Of a stretch of 64,000 nucleotides of DNA, positions 1 to 8,519 are shown piece by piece. The notes under the pieces were generated by a model. It did not search any database. It worked only from the letters and a program-made list of their open reading frames with translations, and was not told the origin of the DNA. Position numbers and translations under genes: made by a program. Origin of the DNA: Dyadobacter sp. CECT 9275 (GTDB taxonomy: Bacteria > Bacteroidota > Bacteroidia > Cytophagales > Spirosomataceae); NCBI RefSeq assembly GCF_907164905.1, contig NZ_CAJRAF010000002.1, forward strand, positions 2,790,001 to 2,854,000. The letters run 5' to 3'. Each line of letters opens with the position of its first letter. The first letter of the stretch is position 1.

Positions 1-418
1 CTGTGGTGCGGGATGCCGGAAAGATAAAGTTCAGCGCTTTTGTTTTATACAGAAAAAACAAAACCAATCCTGCCACCACCGCCATGATTACATACTGCCA
101 GAAGTTCTGATAGGATTTCCCTTGAAAGAAACTATTGATTTTTTGCAATGCCCAGTCTATCCAGCGTAAAAAAGGATTTTCCGGCGGCGGGGATACATCT
201 TCGTAATTATAATCCGAATCGTTTCTGAAATCTTCGATCAATGCCGGTTCAGGGCGCCAGACGTTTACCTTTGCCTGATCTTGGGGTATTGCTATAACCG
301 AATCCTTCTGTGCCAGAACCGTTAACGGCCAGCATAAAACCACCCCCTGGCCTATTAGCAGCCAAATGGCGCGTATCCATGCTGTATAAATATCTTTCCT
401 GCAGCTGACTTGGTTCAT
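1..418 (-). CDS. DUF4129-type membrane protein, 3' end outside window
   Basis: The reading frame is open from an ATG at 418 to the window edge, giving about 139 residues of the N-terminus. It has an N-terminal hydrophobic stretch (about residues 17-37, ending in an AQ-type signal cleavage motif), a polar segment rich in D, E and P, and a transmembrane helix near residues 111-128 (YVIMAVVAGLVLFFLYK) followed by a positively charged turn. This is the architecture of the DUF4129 proteins that sit next to SpoIIM-like and RDD genes in Bacteroidota, but the diagnostic C-terminal domain lies outside the window, so the name rests on context. It follows the next upstream gene by 20 bp on the same strand and is probably co-transcribed with it. 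Confidence 0.6.
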   Translation of the reverse strand, partial: MNQVSCRKDIYTAWIRAIWLLIGQGVVLCWPLTVLAQKDSVIAIPQDQAKVNVWRPEPALIEDFRNDSDYNYEDVSPPPENPFLRWIDWALQKINSFFQGKSYQNFWQYVIMAVVAGLVLFFLYKTKALNFIFPASRTT

Positions 419-438
419 TTCCCTTTTTCTTCTAAGTT

Positions 439-1290
439 TTAAAAATGATCAGGATTACCCAGTTGCTCAACATCTGCCCATAAACCGGTACGATCTACTT
501 TTTCCACCAGATTAAAATATTGAAAACCGAGTGATATCCATATCAAGCCCTGCACAAGTGTAGAACCAACAATGGAAAGTACCGAGGAGAAAACCATGAT
601 CGGTTTCAAACTGGCGAGTTCTCCGCTCAACCCCAGGGTGTTGAGCATTGTTACGATATAGAGCGGGATCTGAAAAACAAAGGACAGGACTGCACTCACG
701 ACTGACATTACAAGTAAAAGCCCGAAAGTGGCCCACCAGTCGGTTTTTACGAGCGCATAACTCCTTTTGAGCGCATCCGTTGCTGATAATCCTTCCCGGA
801 TAATACCAAAAAGAAAGAGCTGCAGACAAACCGCTACATAAATACCCGGCAGCACCAATACCAATGTTGCCAGAATTGTGAGTAAGAACGATACAACTGC
901 CGCCGTCAGACCAGTGACCAGGTTTTCGGCGATTTTCTGCCAAACCATAGCCGGAGTGATTGTATACTCTCCTTTTTCATACAGCGTGATATAGGCCACT
1001 ACCACAGAAAATGACAGAAAAGAAGTAAGCATCGAAAAAACCAAGACAATCAGATAACCGGTGGAAAAGTAGAGTGTAAAATTTTCTCTCATCCCCATAC
1101 TCCTGGGCAGATCCAGCATATTGGATTGAAACACACCCTGGGCAACACCCGAGAGCAAAGCCGAAGGCCCGGCAATAAAGGCAAGCGCAGCTAACAGAGG
1201 CTTAAAATTTTGTCTGGCAAAATCAAAAGTAGTGTTAATCTTTTTACCAAAGTCGCGTTGCTGAAGAAGTTTGATCTGTGGTGTAATCAT
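439..1290 (-). CDS. Multi-pass membrane protein of unknown function
   Basis: A 283-residue protein with about six hydrophobic segments and short charged loops; the N-terminal 25 residues are soluble and basic. I do not recognise a named domain. The frame could also start at a TTG (1299) that overlaps the stop of the upstream gene, but the ATG at 1290 lies only 5 bp after that stop and is preferred. It sits between the SpoIIM-like gene and the DUF4129-type gene, all on the minus strand with almost no spacing, so it is very likely part of one operon encoding an inner-membrane complex or a set of related membrane proteins. Role unknown. Confidence 0.75.
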   Translation of the reverse strand: MITPQIKLLQQRDFGKKINTTFDFARQNFKPLLAALAFIAGPSALLSGVAQGVFQSNMLDLPRSMGMRENFTLYFSTGYLIVLVFSMLTSFLSFSVVVAYITLYEKGEYTITPAMVWQKIAENLVTGLTAAVVSFLLTILATLVLVLPGIYVAVCLQLFLFGIIREGLSATDALKRSYALVKTDWWATFGLLLVMSVVSAVLSFVFQIPLYIVTMLNTLGLSGELASLKPIMVFSSVLSIVGSTLVQGLIWISLGFQYFNLVEKVDRTGLWADVEQLGNPDHF

Positions 1291-1295
1291 GATTT

Positions 1296-2246
1296 TCAAG
1301 ATATTTGACGATCAGTATGAAATAATCTCCAGGGGTAAATCAGGAAATACCATAGTACAAACGTGGCCGACAAGCCGATGATCAGCAAACTTGCCCACAC
1401 CGGCATGGTGAGCCTGGTTACAAAGCTTTCGAGAAACCCGGCGGTGATGAAAACCGGCACGAGCCCTATTACCATTTTTAAGCCTGTTTTGGCCCCTGTT
1501 CTAAAAGACTGCAGCCTGCCAAATGTACCCGGAAACAATACGCTGTTACCCATATACATTCCCGCTGCGCCCGCCACCACAATGGCAGATATTTCCAGTG
1601 TGCCATGAATCCAGATTTTTAATACCGATTCCAGTAATAAGCCTTTTTCATAGAAAAAGTATTGGAAAGCGCCCAGCATAATCCCGTTCTGTAGCAGCAT
1701 GTACCAGGTCCCGGCAGAGAAAACAACTCCCATCACAAAAGCTGCAAATGAAACCTTAATGTTGTTCACGGTAATCCCCAGAAACATATCCGCCTGAGAC
1801 TGTGACTTATAAATAGCCAGCGGATCCCCCTTCCTGATATTTTCCAGCGTGGTATTCACGTAACTGTCGCCCAGGATTAGCCGGACAAACGTCTGATCCT
1901 TCGAGGCAGACAAAGCTCCTATCAAACCGGCAACAAAGAAAACCAAAAAAGCGTACAGCAGATATTTCCTTGCCTTGAAATAAATCATTGGCAGTTCAAA
2001 AATCCAGAAGGTTTTGATCCTGCCACGGTCTTCGGGCCGGTTGGTATATAACTTCCGGTGAATTTGCGCCGTGAGCCCGTTGAGATATTTCAGAACCGCG
2101 GAGCCCGGGTAGAATGTACGGGCGTAAGAAAGATCGTCCGTCAGACTGATAAATCTTAAGGTAAGTTCATCGGGATCGTCTGTGGGATACTCCTCATACG
2201 ACCGCCACCTTTCGGAATTGCGCTTCAAAAAAACTGCCTCACGCAT
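1296..2246 (-). CDS. Stage II sporulation protein M-like (DUF95) membrane protein
   Basis: A 316-residue protein with a soluble N-terminal region of about 90 residues and five or so membrane segments (about 94-112, 158-186, 215-233, 256-275, 283-304). The HGTLE motif at 214-218 is the conserved signature of the SpoIIM/DUF95 family. In Firmicutes SpoIIM acts in engulfment with a peptidoglycan hydrolase; Bacteroidota do not sporulate, and these homologues occur in a conserved neighbourhood with RDD, DUF4129, MoxR and DUF58 proteins, so a cell-envelope role is a reasonable inference, not a demonstrated one. Divergent from the RDD gene with 93 bp between the starts. Confidence 0.85.
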   Translation of the reverse strand: MREAVFLKRNSERWRSYEEYPTDDPDELTLRFISLTDDLSYARTFYPGSAVLKYLNGLTAQIHRKLYTNRPEDRGRIKTFWIFELPMIYFKARKYLLYAFLVFFVAGLIGALSASKDQTFVRLILGDSYVNTTLENIRKGDPLAIYKSQSQADMFLGITVNNIKVSFAAFVMGVVFSAGTWYMLLQNGIMLGAFQYFFYEKGLLLESVLKIWIHGTLEISAIVVAGAAGMYMGNSVLFPGTFGRLQSFRTGAKTGLKMVIGLVPVFITAGFLESFVTRLTMPVWASLLIIGLSATFVLWYFLIYPWRLFHTDRQIS

Positions 2247-2339
2247 AGGAATCTGAAAGTGTATTGGAAAGTTTTGGCTTTTGGCTTATTTTCCCGCAAT
2301 ATAATTTAAAATTTTACCTTCCAAACTTTTGTCACCGCA

Positions 2340-3056
2340 ATGGGCTTACAAATTGATACTGCACAGAACGTAGGAGTAGAATATGAAACAGCAAGCGTTG
2401 GGGACCGGATACTGGCACAGCTGATCGACTATGCCCTCTATTTTCTGTGGATACTGGCCGTGGCAGGGCTAACGGCACTGCTTGCAGAAGATGACGGAGG
2501 AGAATCCACGGTTTGGTATGTCATCGGCGGTATCATGCTTCCAATTATGTTTTGCCCCCTGTTGTGCGAATATTTTCTAAACGGCCAGACATTAGGAAAA
2601 TTAGCGCTTAAAATTAAGGTAGTAAGTATGGACGGAAGCAAAGCCACCCTGGGTGCCTATTTGCTTCGCTGGCTGATGAACATCATTGACATCTCTTTGT
2701 TTTCGGGTGTGGTGGCTATGATCACCATTATCGTTAACGGAAAAGGACAAAGACTGGGAGATATTGCTGCGGGGACGACGGTGGTTAAGATTAATCCAAG
2801 CATTAAACTGTCGGATATTCTTCATAATGAGCTGCCCATTGATTATCAGCCGGTTTATCCAAATGCAGGCCAGCTGTCCGACAAGGACGTCAGAACCATC
2901 AAAAAAGTACTCCTCAGTGACAATCCCGAACTGATACTGGCCACTTCTGCCAAATTACAGGAGTTACTTGATGCACGTTATATAGGTCCGGACGAAGAAT
3001 TTCTCAATATAATTCTGAACGACTACCATTATTTTGCAAATCAGGAAACGGTCTGA
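2340..3056 (+). CDS. RDD family membrane protein
   Basis: A 238-residue protein. The RDD domain covers about residues 15-150, with the conserved N-terminal GDRILAQLIDY (21-31), NGQTLGKLALKIKVV (81-95) and RLGDIAAGTTVV (138-149), and three hydrophobic segments (about 27-48, 58-78, 114-132). Residues 160-238 form a soluble tail. RDD proteins are small membrane proteins, some proposed as transporters or ion exchangers, without one established reaction. The gene is divergent from the SpoIIM-like gene; RDD and SpoIIM-like genes are regular neighbours in Bacteroidota, which supports a shared function. Confidence 0.85.
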   Translation: MGLQIDTAQNVGVEYETASVGDRILAQLIDYALYFLWILAVAGLTALLAEDDGGESTVWYVIGGIMLPIMFCPLLCEYFLNGQTLGKLALKIKVVSMDGSKATLGAYLLRWLMNIIDISLFSGVVAMITIIVNGKGQRLGDIAAGTTVVKINPSIKLSDILHNELPIDYQPVYPNAGQLSDKDVRTIKKVLLSDNPELILATSAKLQELLDARYIGPDEEFLNIILNDYHYFANQETV

Positions 3057-3093
3057 CTTCCGTCAACAATTTCTTAAATAAAACATTAACGTT

Positions 3094-3137
3094 CCGTACA
3101 TACCGCTCCCGTGTGGAAGAAGAGCGGTATGCAACGG
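3094..3137. terminator. Hairpin between convergent RDD and RND genes
   Basis: Arms CATACCGCTC (3099-3108) and GAGCGGTATG (3122-3131) form a perfect 10-bp stem with a 13-nt loop. Outer bases CCGT (3094-3097) and ACGG (3134-3137) extend the pairing across a small bulge. No U-tract follows on either strand, but the position between two convergent 3' ends suggests a shared bidirectional terminator or 3'-end stabiliser. Confidence 0.5.
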
Positions 3138-3155
3138 AACAGAGTCTGTAAAAGT

Positions 3156-6100
3156 TTATTGCAGGTCCTTTTGACTCAGTTCTACGCGGGGCGGCAAAAG
3201 TTTGTAAAGAACAGGCGTCACGATCCGGGAAAGCAAAGTGGAGCTGACCAGCCCGCCGATCAGCACCCATGCCAGCGGGGAATACAGTGGGTTTCCTTCT
3301 ATAGCCAGCGGAATAAGTCCGCCAATCGCCGTTAACGAAGTAAGTACAATTGGAACGAACCGGATCTCCCCTGCTTCTTCAATAGCCTCCACCAGCGACA
3401 TTCCCTCGGCACGCAGCTGGTTGGTAAAGTCTACCAGCAGGATACTGTTTTTTACCTCAATCCCAATGAGGGCAATGAGCCCTATAATGGCCACAAAAGA
3501 CAAGGGATATCCAACAAGATACAGCGCACACAAAGCACCAATAATGCCGAGCGGTATAACCGACAGTACGATAAGGGAGCTTTTGAATGTACCGAATTCA
3601 AGTATCAGAACGCCCAGAAAGCCAAAGGCTGTAATAAGAATAATGGTACCCAGCCCGCCAAAAGATTTTTCCCGGGCTTCCAGTTCGCCAGCGGCCTTAT
3701 AGTAAAAGCCTTTTGGGAATTTTTCCTTTTCCAGCCTGGCGATCACCTGATTGTAAACATCATCCACGAGGTATCCCTTCTTTACATAAGCCGATACCGT
3801 CACATAACGGTTCTGGTCGTAATGGCGGATCTGGTTCACGCCACTTTCAAACTGGAGGTCGGCGATCTGCCGCAAGGGAACCGACACGCCCGTTCTTGTA
3901 TTCACATATAAATTGTTGAGCACGCTCTGGTCGGCAACTTTTCCTTTTGGCATCGTAACATTCATGAGATAGTCATCCCCCGACTCATCTGTAAAAGTGC
4001 CGATGTTTAACCCTGCTACGGCCAGCCGTATCGTCTGGTTCACATCCGCAATGGAAATGCCCAGCATACTGGCCTTTTCCTTATTGATTTTTACCCGTAA
4101 GTCCGTCTTACGGTTTGCAAGCGGGTTATTGACGTAAATCGTCCCAGGTGTTTGTTTAAGTGTTTTTTCAATGTTCCCTGCAAGCCGGCGGAGTTCTTCC
4201 AGGTCTTCTCCGAAAATCCGGATGGCAATGGGTGCCTCCGTATTGGGTCCCTGCTCAAAATCCTTTACTTCAACACGGGCATTCGGAACCATACCGAACC
4301 GGTGGCGAAGGTCTTCGATAATCTCTTCTTTTTGAGCCGGTTTCATATCTTTCAGCTGCACAAAAAATTCTGCATAATTGGTTGACTCCGAGCGTTGAAT
4401 CACGTTATAGTAAATCCTGGGATTACCCTTACCAATATTTGCGGTACTGTATAATACCTCGGGAACCTTCTTTAACTCGCCTTCCACATACCGGGCCACA
4501 CGGTCGGTTTCTGTAAGCGCTGTACCTTCCGGTGTTTCAACGGAAATAAGGAACATCGGCTTTTCAGATTTTGGGAAAAGGGAAAATCCGATCACTTTGG
4601 GAATACCAAGAGAGGCTGCAAACAATAGAACCGCCACAACCAACGTCGGTAATGGGTGCAGAAGTGCCCAGTGCAGCAACCGGCTGTACGATCCGCTGAT
4701 CAGTTTTTTTAAACCACGCAGAAAAAAATTACCTTCAGGATTATGAGATTCTTTTAAAAGCCTGCTGCTCAGGAACGGAACAATGGTCAGAGATACCACC
4801 ATCGAAGCCAGAATAGTCATTGTTACCGCCATCGGAAGACTTCGGATAAAATCACCAGAAGCCTCCGGCAAAAAATTGAGAGGCAGAAAAGCCAGGATAA
4901 GCGCAACCGTACAACCGATTACGGCCAGTGTAATCTGCTTTGTTGCCTTCACAGCCGCTATTCGTTTGGGATAACCACTGCGCATCCATCTTTCTATATT
5001 TTCTACCACCACAATGGAGTCGTCCACCAGGATTCCCAATGCCACAATCAAACCTACAATACTCAGCTGGTTAATACTGAATCCAAGGAAATCAATTGCC
5101 GCCAAACCCATTGCCAGCGATAGCGGTATCGATATCATCACCACCAAAGCAGCCCGGAAACCCAGCGGCAACAAGGTAAGTGATACCAGGAAAATTGCAA
5201 TGGCAAAGTCTTTGGCAAAACGGCTGAGGCGCTTGCTCACGCTTTCGGCCTGGTCAAAACTTTTTACCAGCTTGATATGAGGCGGCAATGTTCCGGCAAA
5301 CTGCTCAACTACCGGATTGAGCAGTTTGCCCACATTTTCGATATTCTGGCCTTCCTTTTGCGCCGCAGTTACCAGCACACTTCTGTGCCCATTCAGGCGG
5401 GTGATATGAGATTCATCGGCATAGCCATATTCCACCGTTGCGATATCTTTCAGGTATATCACTTTTTGAGAAGATGTGCCATTTCCTGTGGAAGAAACAA
5501 CCGTATTCCCGATTTCGGCGATCGACTGATAGTCTCCCGAAGTTTTGATATTGAATTTCCTGGATCCGGCCTGGATACTACCACCAGGAATATTATAATT
5601 TTCTGCCTGCAGTGCCCCTATCAACTGATTAACAGGCACTTTTTCCAAAGCCATTTTCTCAAGATTCAGCGAAATCCGGACGGTATTCTCGGGATATCCC
5701 CAGTCCTCCACTGTTTTCAGGCTTTTCACCTTGGCGAGGTCGTCTTTCAGTTTATCGGCATAGTCTCCCAGTTCCTTGTTCGATGCCGTTTCAGATACCA
5801 GTGCCACCTGCACAATGTTGACGTCAGTAGGCGAAAAGCGGCGGATTTCGGTACTAAAAATATCCTGTGGCAATTCTTTCTGAAGCGCCCCTACCTCACG
5901 TACCAGTTCCTGGTATTTCTCGTCCGGATCTTCGCTGTAATCATATTCAATCACTACCACCGCGAGGCCATCGTCAACATTGGTTTTCATGTTGTTGATA
6001 TTATCCAGTGCATTCAGCCGCTTTTCTACCTTGTCTACCACCAGTTCTTCCATGTCCAGCGCGTCTGTTCCCGGATAAACGTAGACAATGGCAAAAGACG

Positions 6101-6227
6101 GCGCGAAAAACTCCGGATCCTCGCCACGAGGCATATTCAGCAAAGAGTTGAGTCCCAGTGCCACTACACCTATGAACATCACCAGCATAAACTGCCAGTT
6201 TTTAACACTGAATTCTGAAATATTCAT
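3156..6227 (-). CDS. RND efflux permease (AcrB-type, inner-membrane pump)
   Basis: A 1023-residue RND transporter of normal length for the HAE family. The first transmembrane helix follows NISEFSVKNW; a large periplasmic loop runs to about residue 330, then a helix bundle with GILVDDSIVVVEN carrying the DD pair of TM4 used in proton relay, a second periplasmic loop and a C-terminal bundle with GLIALIGIEVKNSILLVDF. It should export hydrophobic compounds with the adaptor (6820-7860) and TolC protein (8516-9889). Unusually, it is separated from the adaptor by a toxin-antitoxin pair on the opposite strand, so it needs either read-through or its own promoter. No good TAnnTTTG element is visible just upstream on its strand. 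Confidence 0.92.
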   Translation of the reverse strand: MNISEFSVKNWQFMLVMFIGVVALGLNSLLNMPRGEDPEFFAPSFAIVYVYPGTDALDMEELVVDKVEKRLNALDNINNMKTNVDDGLAVVVIEYDYSEDPDEKYQELVREVGALQKELPQDIFSTEIRRFSPTDVNIVQVALVSETASNKELGDYADKLKDDLAKVKSLKTVEDWGYPENTVRISLNLEKMALEKVPVNQLIGALQAENYNIPGGSIQAGSRKFNIKTSGDYQSIAEIGNTVVSSTGNGTSSQKVIYLKDIATVEYGYADESHITRLNGHRSVLVTAAQKEGQNIENVGKLLNPVVEQFAGTLPPHIKLVKSFDQAESVSKRLSRFAKDFAIAIFLVSLTLLPLGFRAALVVMISIPLSLAMGLAAIDFLGFSINQLSIVGLIVALGILVDDSIVVVENIERWMRSGYPKRIAAVKATKQITLAVIGCTVALILAFLPLNFLPEASGDFIRSLPMAVTMTILASMVVSLTIVPFLSSRLLKESHNPEGNFFLRGLKKLISGSYSRLLHWALLHPLPTLVVAVLLFAASLGIPKVIGFSLFPKSEKPMFLISVETPEGTALTETDRVARYVEGELKKVPEVLYSTANIGKGNPRIYYNVIQRSESTNYAEFFVQLKDMKPAQKEEIIEDLRHRFGMVPNARVEVKDFEQGPNTEAPIAIRIFGEDLEELRRLAGNIEKTLKQTPGTIYVNNPLANRKTDLRVKINKEKASMLGISIADVNQTIRLAVAGLNIGTFTDESGDDYLMNVTMPKGKVADQSVLNNLYVNTRTGVSVPLRQIADLQFESGVNQIRHYDQNRYVTVSAYVKKGYLVDDVYNQVIARLEKEKFPKGFYYKAAGELEAREKSFGGLGTIILITAFGFLGVLILEFGTFKSSLIVLSVIPLGIIGALCALYLVGYPLSFVAIIGLIALIGIEVKNSILLVDFTNQLRAEGMSLVEAIEEAGEIRFVPIVLTSLTAIGGLIPLAIEGNPLYSPLAWVLIGGLVSSTLLSRIVTPVLYKLLPPRVELSQKDLQ

Positions 6228-6238
6228 TTTGATTTAAG

Positions 6239-6246
6239 TATTTTTG
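6239..6246 (+). promoter_or_regulatory. Candidate -7 promoter element of the toxin-antitoxin pair
   Basis: TATTTTTG matches the Bacteroidota -7 consensus TAnnTTTG exactly and lies 19 bp before the antitoxin ATG. No clear TTG is present at the usual -33 distance, so the call is tentative. Confidence 0.4.
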
Positions 6247-6264
6247 TGTAAATCCGACATCCAT

Positions 6265-6456
6265 ATGGAAACCTTACTTGTTACTATCCGGGACAACGCG
6301 GACATTAAAAAAATAGAAAAAGCGCTTCACGAGATTGATGGGATTTCAGTTGTAAAAAGGTTACTTGCCATTGACGAATCAAACCTGTTGTCAGAACCGT
6401 CGCTCTCTGAAGAATGGGAAAGTGAAGAGGATCAGCGGTGGAATAACTTAATCTGA
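6265..6456 (+). CDS. Antitoxin of a MazF/PemK-type type II system
   Basis: A 63-residue acidic protein starting METLLVTIRD at the ATG at 6265; a TTG at 6244 in the same frame is less likely because it lies inside the candidate -7 element. The N-terminal half has a short beta-rich region followed by a helix, and the tail SLSEEWESEEDQRWNNL resembles the acidic, tryptophan-containing C-termini by which such antitoxins wrap around MazF-like toxins. It ends 4 bp before the toxin start, so the two are translationally linked. It would neutralise the toxin and probably autoregulate the pair. Confidence 0.8.
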   Translation: METLLVTIRDNADIKKIEKALHEIDGISVVKRLLAIDESNLLSEPSLSEEWESEEDQRWNNLI

Positions 6457-6460
6457 TCTC

Positions 6461-6799
6461 ATGCCAACTTACAAACAGGGGGACATCGTAGCCGTTCTTT
6501 TCCCTTTTACCGACATATCCCAATCTAAAAGGAGACCGGCTGTGGTCATTTCGAACGATAGCGTTAATCATACGGGAGATTATCTTCTGGTACAAATCAC
6601 CAGCCAGATGAAGCAAGACGGACTCTCTACACCTCTTCAAATCGGTGACTTTATTGGCACCGCATTGCCATTGGTTAGTTTTGTTCGTATTCATAAGATT
6701 TTTCTATTGAATGAATCCCTTATTTCACACCGAATCGCGTCCGTCACTCCTTCATTTATAGGGCAGTTGATCGCAAGGATCACTCAACTGATCAGATAG
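6461..6799 (+). CDS. MazF/PemK-family toxin (mRNA interferase)
   Basis: A 112-residue protein with the typical N-terminus of the family: KQGDIVAVLFPFTDISQSKR then RPAVVIS at about residues 5-31, followed by a conserved mid-region (YLLVQITSQ) and a hydrophobic C-terminus. MazF-type proteins cleave RNA at short sequence motifs and are held inactive by the co-expressed antitoxin immediately upstream. The gene converges with the RND adaptor gene, the stops being 20 bp apart. The pair lies inside an efflux locus whose other members run in the opposite direction. Confidence 0.9.
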   Translation: MPTYKQGDIVAVLFPFTDISQSKRRPAVVISNDSVNHTGDYLLVQITSQMKQDGLSTPLQIGDFIGTALPLVSFVRIHKIFLLNESLISHRIASVTPSFIGQLIARITQLIR

Positions 6800-6819
6800 C
6801 TTATCAAATTCCCTAACCC

Positions 6820-7860
6820 CTACTTTCTCACTTCCACTTTCGAATTTTCTGTTAAAAAAGCGGAGCCTGCGGTGATCACCTCCGAAATACCGTCCAGTCC
6901 CTCAGAAATAAGTACCTTATCGCCATCCAGATAACCGATTGTTACGGGAATCCGTTTTGCTCTGTTTTCAACATTTACATACACAAAGCCCTGCTTGCCA
7001 TTCCCTTCTAAAAGCGCCTCCACAGGAATAATCCAGTAATTGCTGCTTTTGGAGGGCGTGATTCCAACTTTTGCATACAGCCCCGATGCCAGCCTTTTTC
7101 CGGCCGGATCTATGCTGATCTCAATCTCATAGAGCTTGCTCACGGGGTCCGCAGCCTGTGCGAAATTGCTTACCTTTCCGGTAAAAGGTTCATTGGGATA
7201 TGCGTCCAGATTCACGGTGGCTTTGTCTCCCATTTTCAGCCGAGCCCAGTCTTTATCCGAGACTCCGATCCTGACTACCCAATCGTTTTTCCGGTTTGAC
7301 GTGATTATAATACCGGGATTTCCAGGCCCGGTAAGCTCCCCTTCGTTGATCAGCTTGTCGGTAACCGTTCCATCTATAGGTGAAATGATCCTGGAATAGG
7401 ACTGGTTGAATTTCGCAATGTTCAGGTTTTGCTTTGCTACATCATAACCGGTTGTTGCATTCTGTACCTGTTCCAGGGTTGCCGCAGTGTCCTTTAACAT
7501 ATTCTGAACACGGTGTAAATCCCGTTCCGATTTTTCGGCAGAATACTGCGCCTGGTTCACCTGAGCATCTATTTCGGTTTGATCCAGCATGGCCAGCAAC
7601 TGCCCCTTACGGACCGTTTGCCCCTCCTTTACAAAAATCTTGCTGACAATCCCGCCGATCTTAAAGGACAGCCGTGCTTCCTCTGCCGACGCTACCGTAC
7701 CCGACACCCTCACTAATTCGCTTCTGCTCGCTGCCTCCACTCTGGACAGCTTTACCGGAACTACGGTTTCATCTGCCATTGCAACATCTTGCTGCTTCGC
7801 CTCCTTGCCGCAACCAGCCAGTAATATCGCCAGTATCAGAACGGAAATATGTATTTTCAT
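6820..7860 (-). CDS. RND periplasmic adaptor subunit (membrane-fusion protein)
   Basis: A 346-residue lipoprotein: the lipobox LLAGC at residues 13-17 places it on a membrane facing the periplasm. Regions in order are a split lipoyl/barrel-sandwich domain (GGIVSKIFVKEGQTVRKGQ and SPIDGTVTDKLINEGE), an intervening alpha-hairpin (about residues 108-150), a beta-barrel domain and a C-terminal membrane-proximal domain. It bridges the inner-membrane permease (3156-6227) and the TolC-like protein (8516-9889). It lies 80 bp downstream of the reductase gene on the same strand. Confidence 0.92.
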   Translation of the reverse strand: MKIHISVLILAILLAGCGKEAKQQDVAMADETVVPVKLSRVEAASRSELVRVSGTVASAEEARLSFKIGGIVSKIFVKEGQTVRKGQLLAMLDQTEIDAQVNQAQYSAEKSERDLHRVQNMLKDTAATLEQVQNATTGYDVAKQNLNIAKFNQSYSRIISPIDGTVTDKLINEGELTGPGNPGIIITSNRKNDWVVRIGVSDKDWARLKMGDKATVNLDAYPNEPFTGKVSNFAQAADPVSKLYEIEISIDPAGKRLASGLYAKVGITPSKSSNYWIIPVEALLEGNGKQGFVYVNVENRAKRIPVTIGYLDGDKVLISEGLDGISEVITAGSAFLTENSKVEVRK

Positions 7861-7940
7861 AGGATGTAATATTTTGAATTTCAGAATATCGTATTCAACA
7901 AACGGCTCCTATCAAGAGATGTAAGCTAAATATGACTGTA

Positions 7941-8519
7941 TTATATAACCCGAGTCCCCAGCTTTTCCACTTTATGTAACCAGGAAGTCCTGAATGATTC
8001 GGTCGACAAACGTAGCGGTCCTATCGTGGTAGTTCTGACAGGTTTAATCCCACAAAACTCAAGTGTCATTTTCTTCATAGCATGGTACCCAGGTCTGCCG
8101 TTGACAAGCCAGTAATACCAGGCTGGCTGATCCAGCGTATTGATGATCCGTGCACTTTTACCCGTCAGGAGTTTGTCCCACCACAACGAATTCTCACGCC
8201 GGGCAAAGGCAAAGCCGGGCAGAAAAACCCTATCAATAAACCCTTTCAGCAAAGCAGGAAGGCCTCCCCACCAGATGGGGTATACCCAAACGATATGTTC
8301 AGCCCAGGTAATTAACTGCTGTGCGTCCAAAAGATCCTTTTCCAGGTCGGTACGTTTTCTGTAACCGAAGCCAAGATTCGGGTTGAACTCAAGGTTTGCC
8401 AGGATAATTTCCCTAACCTCTGCACCCGCTCTTATTGCTCCTTTCTTATAGGCGTTTGCGAGTGCGCTACTATAACTCTCCTTATCCGGATGTCCGTTAA
8501 TGATCAGTACTTTTTTCAT
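7941..8519 (-). CDS. NAD(P)H-dependent flavodoxin-fold oxidoreductase
   Basis: A 192-residue protein of the NAD(P)H quinone oxidoreductase/KefF/MdaB family. It starts MKKVLIINGHPDKESYS, where the GHP loop binds the FMN/FAD phosphate, and has the family's WAEHIVWVYPIWWGGLPALL segment (about residues 73-92) and KSARIINTLDQPAW further on. It would reduce quinones or electrophiles in the cytosol. The start ATG overlaps the TolC stop by 4 bp, so it is translated from the efflux mRNA. This suggests detoxification of a redox-active or quinone-like compound alongside export; that link is inference. Confidence 0.88.
   Translation of the reverse strand: MKKVLIINGHPDKESYSSALANAYKKGAIRAGAEVREIILANLEFNPNLGFGYRKRTDLEKDLLDAQQLITWAEHIVWVYPIWWGGLPALLKGFIDRVFLPGFAFARRENSLWWDKLLTGKSARIINTLDQPAWYYWLVNGRPGYHAMKKMTLEFCGIKPVRTTTIGPLRLSTESFRTSWLHKVEKLGTRVI

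Noticed and set aside
5277..6218. 313-codon plus-strand ORF opposite the first RND permease
   Set aside because: It lies wholly inside a well-supported permease gene and its translation shows no family motif or sensible composition; a shadow of codon bias.
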